Source of the DNA: QHXW01 sp035297145
Lineage (GTDB): Bacteria; Acidobacteriota; Terriglobia; Bryobacterales; Bryobacteraceae
Direction of reading: 5' to 3'
Assembly (NCBI GenBank): GCA_035297145.1
Contig: DATGZN010000006.1
Coordinates: 1 to 64,000, forward strand
DNA length: 64,000 bases
A model generated the notes under the pieces. That model was not told where the DNA came from, searched no databases, and saw only the letters and a program-made list of their open reading frames with translations. Positions 58,002-64,000 of the stretch are shown here, piece by piece. Made by a program: the position numbers and the translations under genes. The number at the start of each line of letters is the position of its first letter. Position 1 is the first letter of the stretch.

Positions 58002-58096
58002 GTGGCACCCTTCGTGTTGTGTATGCGCATCAGTATAACAGGACGGGAAGGCAGCGTCACAGTACGGTTATACTGATCCGTAGGTCTCTCGCCGGG

Positions 58097-59320
58097 ATGA
58101 AGGTTGCCTGCTGTATTCTTCTGTTTACTGTGGTCATCAGCCCTGCACAAAACTCCGAGAAGTTGCAGCAGAGGGTGGCCGAAGGGCGTGCGCTCATGGC
58201 TAAGGGTGACGCCATGGGAGCTCTCGATGCTTTTCGCAAAGCCACCGATCTCGCGCCGGAGTCGGCCGAGTTACACGACCAGGTCGGTTTTCTCCTGGCT
58301 GTCCTGAAACGCAATGCGGAAGCGCGAGAGGAATTCCAAAAGGCCGTCGCGCTCAACGACGGTTACGCCGTTGCCCATTACCATCTGGGCGTAGCATATT
58401 GCCTCAACGAGGATTACTCGCACTGCATTTCGGAACTGCAAAAGGCGGCCGGTCTCGATCCAAAATCGTTCGCCTACCGTTCCCATCTGGGTGACGCATT
58501 CTCGGCGGCCGGGCGGTATGCTGAAGCCGCCACCGAGTTGGAGGCTGCTACGAAACTCCAGCCCGACAACGCGGATGTCTGGAACCGCCTGGGCGCAGCG
58601 TACCAGAAGGCAGACGATCTCGCCCACGCCGTGGACGCCTACCGCCACGCGTCTCAGCTCAATCCCGGAAGCCTCGACGCCAGAAACAACTATGGCCTCA
58701 TGCTGGTCCAGACGCGCGAAGCCGACAAGGCAATCGCCGAGTTCCAGCATGTGCTGGAAAGCGATCCCGGCAATGTCAACGCCGCCATGAACATCGGCAG
58801 CGCCTATCTGCTAAAAGGCGACCTGGACCACGCCATCGCGCAGTTCCGCGCGCTGATCGCCAAAAATCCGGACTTAGCCGTAGCTCACTATGATCTCGGC
58901 CTCGCTCTCAAGAACAAGGACGATCTCGACCAAGCCAGGCCCGAGTTTGAGAAGGCCATCGAACTCGATCCGAACATGGCCGAAGCCCACTACACGCTGG
59001 GTATTTCGTGGTGGCAATCCGGTGATTTTGACCGCACCATTGCTCAGATGAAAGATGCCGTACGGCTGCGCCCGGATTACGGTGAGGCTTGGTTCATCCT
59101 GGGAACCGCTCTTAAGCAGAAGGGCGAGCTGACCGAGGCCCTTTCCGCGCTGCGCGAGGCCGTGCGCCTTCGGCCCGAAGATCCTGGCCCGTATAACACG
59201 CTGGGGCAGACTCTGCGGATGACGGGCGACCTGGAGGGCAGCAAAGCCGCCTTTGCTCAGGGAGCCAGGGTCAAGGCCGCGAAAGAAGCACAGTTGACGG
59301 ACATGATGAACCGCAAGTGA
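58097..59320 (+). CDS. Secreted TPR-repeat protein
   Basis: A 407-residue protein with signal peptide (MKVACCILLFTVVISPAQ) and about ten TPR units, such as AVAHYHLGVAYCLNEDYSHC, DVWNRLGAAYQKADDLAHAV and AVAHYDLGLALKNKDDLDQA. ATG 58097 is chosen since it opens the signal peptide; the frame is open to 58019. It is divergent from the cytochrome-TPR gene with a gap of about 95 bases and similar to the TPR gene at 52196. Confidence 0.85.
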   Translation: MKVACCILLFTVVISPAQNSEKLQQRVAEGRALMAKGDAMGALDAFRKATDLAPESAELHDQVGFLLAVLKRNAEAREEFQKAVALNDGYAVAHYHLGVAYCLNEDYSHCISELQKAAGLDPKSFAYRSHLGDAFSAAGRYAEAATELEAATKLQPDNADVWNRLGAAYQKADDLAHAVDAYRHASQLNPGSLDARNNYGLMLVQTREADKAIAEFQHVLESDPGNVNAAMNIGSAYLLKGDLDHAIAQFRALIAKNPDLAVAHYDLGLALKNKDDLDQARPEFEKAIELDPNMAEAHYTLGISWWQSGDFDRTIAQMKDAVRLRPDYGEAWFILGTALKQKGELTEALSALREAVRLRPEDPGPYNTLGQTLRMTGDLEGSKAAFAQGARVKAAKEAQLTDMMNRK

Positions 59321-59347
59321 TCGAACCTGCGCTGGTTCCAGGCGAGT

Positions 59348-60199
59348 CTAGTGGGGCAACGATTTCAGCTTCTCCAACAGCGCTCTTCCCTCTTCCGCCT
59401 GGCCTGCTGCGATGAGGGTTCGCCCGAGCAGGAAGTTGGCGGCGTAGTTCTTCGGATCCAGTGTCACGGCGTGTCGCAGGATATTCTCCGCGTTGCTGAA
59501 GTTTTGGATATTGTAATAGCACTTTCCAAGCAGAATGTATGGCCCGCTGAAATCTGGATTCAGCCACACGGCGCGTTGCAGATGCGGGATCGCCTGCGCC
59601 CAATGCTGCTGGCGGGAATACACATCGCCCAACCGGTACCATGCCATCGAGAAGTTCGGATCGATTTCGAGCTCTTTGCCGAGGAGCGTAATGGCTTCGT
59701 CCAGTTCGCCGCGGCCGATGGCGGCTTCGGCCAGCAGAAAGTAGGCCTGCGGTATCTTGGGATCGAGCGCCAGCGCCTTCCTCACCTCGGCTGCGGCCTC
59801 GTCCCGGAAGTTCTTCTTGTACATCATCTGACCGGCAACCAGATGTCCGGCGGCACTGGCGGCGTTCAATTCGAAAAGCCGCGCGAAAGCAGCCTCTGAC
59901 CGGTCCTGCTGCCCGTTTTGCAGGTACGCGTAACCGAGCATGTAGTTCGCTTCGTTGACGCCGGACAGCTTCTCGAGCCAGGGAATCGCCTTTTGCGCTT
60001 GTGAAAGCATAAAGTAGCTCTGGCCAATCAACAGCGCCGACTCCTTGTATTCGCTGGAGTCCAGCGGCTCAGCCTTCACCGCTTCTTCGAGCGTGGAGAC
60101 CGCCTCGGCATACTTCTGATGCTTGTACAGATCCACGCCTCGCGCATGTACGCCAACCGACGCGCCCGCCAGCCACAGCGTGATCAGCCCGTGCCACAT
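59348..60199 (-). CDS. Secreted TPR-repeat protein
   Basis: A 283-residue protein with a short signal peptide (MWHGLITLWLAGASVGVHA) and about seven TPR units (ALLIGQSYFMLSQAQKAIPW, AWYRLGDVYSRQQHWAQAIP, PYILLGKCYYNIQNFSNAEN). It starts 25 bases after the membrane regulator gene and is probably co-transcribed with it; it may be its partner. Confidence 0.82.
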   Translation of the reverse strand: MWHGLITLWLAGASVGVHARGVDLYKHQKYAEAVSTLEEAVKAEPLDSSEYKESALLIGQSYFMLSQAQKAIPWLEKLSGVNEANYMLGYAYLQNGQQDRSEAAFARLFELNAASAAGHLVAGQMMYKKNFRDEAAAEVRKALALDPKIPQAYFLLAEAAIGRGELDEAITLLGKELEIDPNFSMAWYRLGDVYSRQQHWAQAIPHLQRAVWLNPDFSGPYILLGKCYYNIQNFSNAENILRHAVTLDPKNYAANFLLGRTLIAAGQAEEGRALLEKLKSLPH

Positions 60200-60224
60200 G
60201 ACTTCAGAATATACGCCCGGTCAG

Positions 60225-61469
60225 TTATTTGTTGCGGTGCACGGCCACAAGGTCGCTTTGTACCGGGACTCCGCCGCTCACCTTCACCCGCAAAAGGGCT
60301 TCGAAAGGCGGAAAGGGTCCCTTCGCTGGAGCACCCAGCGCCACCAGCAGTTCTTCGAGCCGCTTCGTCCTGCAAACGAATTCCGCCGCTGCCTGTGTTC
60401 CGAGTGTGGTTAGCCCCGCCAGAATGAGGGCGTGCTGCGCAGTCGTAAGGCCCGGTACCAAACCCACGACAGCGTAGTCCTCCCGGATCGGTAAGATTGC
60501 CGTGGAAAGATATGCGCTTTCTTCGCCCGGGCGCGGATGCACGTTCACGATGCTCAGGTCGCCTTTGCGCGGCCCGTCGTTCACCAGCCGAAAGATAAAA
60601 TCCTGAGTCCCCGGCATTTCGCGTAGCGAGAGGTTCTCGGAAGGAGACCCGATGAAGACCAGGTTACTGGTTTTGGCGTCGTCCCACGTCAGAAGGCGGC
60701 CACGTTTCAGCCGCATCCCACGATGCAGAATGGTGAACAGGTTGTCCAGTTCATGGATCGCCATTACCTCGCCCACGCCCGTGTAGTGGTCGTGAATCGG
60801 ACCGTTCGAGTCGGTTACCGCATTGAAATAGCGGAGGCCCGTTTCCGGCCTCCCGACAAAAGCTGCGTTGCTGTAGACCACCAGTGGCGGCTCCGGCCCG
60901 TCGAAGAATCGCAGCCACAGGGCGCGGAGGGCGTCGCTCGATTCACCCGCGCCGCTCAGTTGAAACGCTGGACGCAGAGCGAAGCCCAACCCAAACGCGC
61001 CGGCTACCGCTATGGCACCCACCACCGCAGTCGCCACCCAACGCCGCCGCGGTCGCTGCGGAACCGGTGCGGATGCCAGCTCAGCCATCGGTTCGATGGC
61101 CGGCGGCTTCGACTCCGTCTCCCGGTAGTGAAATGTCAGGTGGTAGGACCCCCGGGGAATCTCGACGATGACCCGGTCGTCCATGCCGTCACCCGCGTAA
61201 TATTCCGCAAGTTTGGAACGCAGCCGCCCGGTTTGCACCCGCACCGTCGAATCTAGCCGGGGGTCAAAATCGGCGGCCCTTCCGAAAACTTCCGTGGCAA
61301 TCTGGTACTCCTTGACCGTAGCGCCCGGACGCTCTAGAGACTGTTTGGTTAAGAAACGGAGCAGGTTACAAAGTGATTCTGAACCATGAAGCACAGAACT
61401 GGAGGTCAATTTCTCGACTTCACCGAGTTTGGCCTCGCGATCTAAGCCGTTTACCCCTACTACCCCCAT
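60225..61469 (-). CDS. ToxR-like membrane-anchored winged-helix regulator
   Basis: A 414-residue one-component regulator. Residues about 15-115 carry a winged helix of the transcriptional regulatory C-terminal type, with a form common in acidobacteria (VKEYQIATEVFGRAADFDP, STVRVQTGRLRSKLAEYY, VIVEIPRGSYHLTF). A Pro/Arg linker and a helix at about 144-165 follow. The outside part of about 245 residues has no recognised ligand fold. ATG 61469 is chosen with GAGG five bases upstream; earlier in-frame starts lack one. It is divergent from an Oar-like receptor gene, a plausible target. Confidence 0.82.
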   Translation of the reverse strand: MGVVGVNGLDREAKLGEVEKLTSSSVLHGSESLCNLLRFLTKQSLERPGATVKEYQIATEVFGRAADFDPRLDSTVRVQTGRLRSKLAEYYAGDGMDDRVIVEIPRGSYHLTFHYRETESKPPAIEPMAELASAPVPQRPRRRWVATAVVGAIAVAGAFGLGFALRPAFQLSGAGESSDALRALWLRFFDGPEPPLVVYSNAAFVGRPETGLRYFNAVTDSNGPIHDHYTGVGEVMAIHELDNLFTILHRGMRLKRGRLLTWDDAKTSNLVFIGSPSENLSLREMPGTQDFIFRLVNDGPRKGDLSIVNVHPRPGEESAYLSTAILPIREDYAVVGLVPGLTTAQHALILAGLTTLGTQAAAEFVCRTKRLEELLVALGAPAKGPFPPFEALLRVKVSGGVPVQSDLVAVHRNK

Positions 61470-61666
61470 TGCACCCTCGGTGAAACAGAGTGTAACAAAT
61501 CCCCTAAACCGTTGCAATACCTTGAGATGTTAAAAGTAACAGTATCATACCGCACGGCTAACTTGTTTCTATTAGGGCAAAAGGCGCAAACTCTTCAAAG
61601 AAAACTAGCACAATAGGGTCTGTTCCCAGGTTGGCTCCCTCGCAGGAGCAAGGAGAAGAATAAGAG

Positions 61667-64000
61667 ATGCCTAGTCTACGCAGATTGGCTTTGTTTGCCT
61701 TGTGTGTCTCCATGGTGCTGTTTAGCCTCAGTGGAATCGCCATGGCCCAGCAGGTGTTTGGCAGCATCGTCGGAGCCGTGACAGATGCCTCCGGCGCGGC
61801 GGTGAACAACGCCAAGGTGACGATCACGGATGTGCAAAAGGGCACGAAATTCGAGGTTAACACCAATGAGTCTGGCAACTACACCAAAGGCCAACTCATT
61901 CCGGACCAGTATCAGGTGACCATCGAAGCGGCGGGTTTCCAGAAAGCCGTGTCGAACCCGATCACCGTCCAGGTGGATCAGGTAGCGCGCTTCGACCTTG
62001 CCTTGCAGGTCGGCAACGTGACCCAGGAAGTGGAAGTGACGGCGGCCGCTCCGTTGCTTCAATCCGATCGCGCGGACGTAGCGCAAACCTTTGACGCCCA
62101 TCAGATTGAAGAAATGCCCAGCGTAGGGCGCAATCTCCAAGCGATGGAGTTGTTGCAACCGGGATCAGTACCGTTTGGCTGGGCCCACGCTTCGGACGAG
62201 AACCCACAGAACAGCTTGCAAATGGTGGTGAATGGCCAGGTATTCGATGCCATGGGGTACGAATTGGATGGAACCACCAACCAGGACCCCATCCTGGGGA
62301 TTATCGTCATCAATCCCACTTTTGACTCGGTTCAGGAGGTTAAGCAGGCCAACCAAGACTTTGACGCCGAGTTCTCGTACACCGGTGGTGGAATGGCGAG
62401 CTACTCGACCAAGTCCGGCACCAACGATCTCCACGGGGATGCGTTTGAATATCTGCAAGTGAACACACCTGGGTTCCAGGATTTTGCCAGAAACCCCTTT
62501 ACGAACGGCAACCCGGTCTACCGGCAAAACCAGTTCGGTGGATCGATCGGTGGCAGAGTAATCAAGGATAAGCTATTCTTCTTCGCCGATACGCAGTTGA
62601 ACCGGCAAGCGCAGGGCGGATCTGTCAATACATCGGTGCCGACGGCCCTGAACCGCAACGGAGATTTCAGTGACTGGCTGGCGGTGAACAAGGATTACCA
62701 GATCTATGATCCTCTCACTGGGAATGCGGACGGCACAGGCCGCCAGCCGTTTGCGAATAACATTATTCCCACGAACCGGTTAAGCCCGCAGGCTCAAGCC
62801 CTCCTGGCCTACATTCCGCTGCCCAACACCACTCAGTTCAACCCCGTGGGCAACAACTACGATGCCAGCGGCGACGTGGCCATTACGGGCAACGCTTGGG
62901 ACACTCGCTGGGATTATTATCTGAACCAGAAGAATACGATTTTCGGCCGCTACAGCTTTGCCGAGTTTACGGAGCAGGCGCCTGGCGCATTCGGCACAGA
63001 GGCCGGCGGCCAGAATTTCGGCAACTATGCGGGCAACTCCAACGCACGGAATCAAAGTCTTGCCATCGGCTGGACCTACACGGTAAGCCCCACTTTGATC
63101 AACGAATTCCGGTTGGGTTACATGCGGTATCACGTTTTCGACGTGCCGAACGGTTACGGAACGGATCCCGCCACGCAAGCAGGCATTCCGGGCATGAATC
63201 TGGACAAGACCTATACCTCCGGCATGCCTTACTTCGATATACAGGATGCAGGCCTGAACGACATTAAGCTTGGGTACTCACTGGGCGCGAACCAATGCAA
63301 CTGCCCGTTGACGCAGAGCGAGCGGCAGATTCAATTCATCGATAATGTGACCAAGATCCACGGCAACCACACCTTCAAGTTCGGAGCAGATCTGCGTTAT
63401 GCCTTGAACCTGCGTGTTCCCAGCGACAGCCACCGGGCGGGTGAGTCGTACTTCACCGGCGCCTACACCGGCTTTGTGAGCGCGGCAGGCTCAAGCCCGG
63501 TTGATGGCATTGGCCTCGCCTCGTTCATGCTCGGTGGCGTGCACAGTTTCGACCGGTACGTCAGTTCCAGCACCGACGCCGAAGAGCGCCAGAAGCGCTT
63601 CTTCTGGTACGGACAGGATCAATGGCGCGTGACCAACAAACTAACCGCCTCCATCGGTTTGCGCTGGGAAATGGTGTTTCCGGAAAGCGTGAATGCCGCG
63701 GGGAATGGCGCGACGCTGGATTTGTCGAACGGCCTGATGTATGTGTTTGGTGTGGGAGGGAACTCCAATCACGGCATCCAAAACATGAACTGGCACAATT
63801 TTGCGCCAAGGCTGGGCGTGGCTTATCAGCTCGACAAGAAGACCGTCATTCGCGCGGGGTATGGCTGGTCGTATAATCTGGGAACGTTCGGCTCGACGTT
63901 CGGGCACAACGTAACCCAGAACCCTCCCGTGCTGGACTATCAGCAGATGAACAATCCGGCTTCGGCCCCGTTCGATGCCGTGTTTACTCTCAACCAAGGG
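61667..64000 (+). CDS. Oar-like TonB-dependent receptor, partial (runs off window)
   Basis: The first 778 residues of an outer-membrane receptor; no stop before the window end. Signal peptide (to GIAMAQQ), carboxypeptidase regulatory-like domain (IVGAVTDASGAAVNNAKVTI to EAAGFQKA), plug-like part (SVGRNLQAMELLQPGS) and barrel strands (FFFADTQLNRQAQ, FFWYGQDQWRVTNKLTASIG, NFAPRLGVAYQLDKKTVIRA). ATG 61667 follows an AAGGAG site and begins the signal peptide. It is a paralogue in layout, not close in sequence, of the receptor at 46399-49908. Its ligand is unknown. Confidence 0.88.
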   Translation, partial: MPSLRRLALFALCVSMVLFSLSGIAMAQQVFGSIVGAVTDASGAAVNNAKVTITDVQKGTKFEVNTNESGNYTKGQLIPDQYQVTIEAAGFQKAVSNPITVQVDQVARFDLALQVGNVTQEVEVTAAAPLLQSDRADVAQTFDAHQIEEMPSVGRNLQAMELLQPGSVPFGWAHASDENPQNSLQMVVNGQVFDAMGYELDGTTNQDPILGIIVINPTFDSVQEVKQANQDFDAEFSYTGGGMASYSTKSGTNDLHGDAFEYLQVNTPGFQDFARNPFTNGNPVYRQNQFGGSIGGRVIKDKLFFFADTQLNRQAQGGSVNTSVPTALNRNGDFSDWLAVNKDYQIYDPLTGNADGTGRQPFANNIIPTNRLSPQAQALLAYIPLPNTTQFNPVGNNYDASGDVAITGNAWDTRWDYYLNQKNTIFGRYSFAEFTEQAPGAFGTEAGGQNFGNYAGNSNARNQSLAIGWTYTVSPTLINEFRLGYMRYHVFDVPNGYGTDPATQAGIPGMNLDKTYTSGMPYFDIQDAGLNDIKLGYSLGANQCNCPLTQSERQIQFIDNVTKIHGNHTFKFGADLRYALNLRVPSDSHRAGESYFTGAYTGFVSAAGSSPVDGIGLASFMLGGVHSFDRYVSSSTDAEERQKRFFWYGQDQWRVTNKLTASIGLRWEMVFPESVNAAGNGATLDLSNGLMYVFGVGGNSNHGIQNMNWHNFAPRLGVAYQLDKKTVIRAGYGWSYNLGTFGSTFGHNVTQNPPVLDYQQMNNPASAPFDAVFTLNQG

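Noticed and set aside
61516..61558. Promoter TTGAGA with TATCAT before the second Oar-like receptor
   Set aside because: The spacer is only 15 bases and other AT-rich pairs fit equally well, so no single promoter is called.
1..64000. CRISPR arrays, tRNA or rRNA genes, prophage or complete IS elements
   Set aside because: No regular spaced repeats, no cloverleaf-type sequence and no transposase or integrase motifs were seen by eye on either strand.

Overview
The window is GC-rich chromosomal DNA that looks like a soil Acidobacteriota genome of the Solibacter/Bryobacter type. This is inferred from gene content only: two large carboxypeptidase-regulatory-domain TonB-dependent (Oar-like) receptors, an FG-GAP/ASPIC (CRTAC1-like) protein, a multiheme cytochrome fused to TPRs, a membrane-anchored winged-helix regulator, a DUF3500 protein, PQQ beta-propellers and many secreted proteins with Ala-Gln signal-peptide ends. 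No rRNA, tRNA, CRISPR array, intact IS element or prophage was seen.

Layout. 1-6.3 kb is an accessory-looking strip: a DUF3500/EF-hand gene pair, a PIN-toxin operon, a conserved unknown, an RlmA-like rRNA methyltransferase and a MazEF-type operon. Short repeats sharing the core CCGGGGAGCCA are scattered through it. 6.3-16.8 kb holds secreted oxidoreductases and propellers: a YVTN/phosphoesterase protein, a divergent multicopper oxidase, a GNAT enzyme, a decayed GlxA-type regulator, a diheme cytochrome c with a PQQ alcohol dehydrogenase, a PQQ propeller carrying two EF-hands, and a basic histone-like protein. 17-21.8 kb is an RND pump with its adaptor. 21.9-25 kb is a three-gene tailoring cassette (CmcI-like, SAM methyltransferase, 2OG-Fe oxygenase). 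25-28 kb is an S9 peptidase and a Tat-exported deacetylase-like protein.

28.2-36.8 kb is the most striking region. Six tightly overlapping genes encode an FHA protein, a 35-residue membrane microprotein, a PP2C phosphatase with an extracytoplasmic beta-helix, a Ser/Thr kinase, a single polypeptide joining a RodA/FtsW-type SEDS glycosyltransferase to a class B penicillin-binding protein, and a second FHA protein. The gene set resembles the actinobacterial fhaA-fhaB-pstP-rodA-pbpA-pknA-pknB cluster. It suggests a phospho-signalling module that controls a fused peptidoglycan synthase.

36.8-50 kb is carbohydrate-related: a GH36 alpha-galactosidase, a sensor histidine kinase, a frameshifted SDR, and an operon of TonB receptor, beta-helix/thioredoxin fusion, clan GH-D hydrolase and small Cys protein. 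An ECF sigma/anti-sigma/membrane protein/TPR operon is divergent from that TonB receptor (50-53.4 kb). 53.4-61.5 kb holds a cytochrome-TPR, ASPIC and small secreted protein operon, two TPR proteins and a ToxR-like regulator. The window ends inside a second Oar-like receptor.

Three genes (GlxA-type regulator, cytochrome c, SDR) each look broken by a one-base indel with family motifs on both sides, so either gene decay or residual assembly error should be considered.
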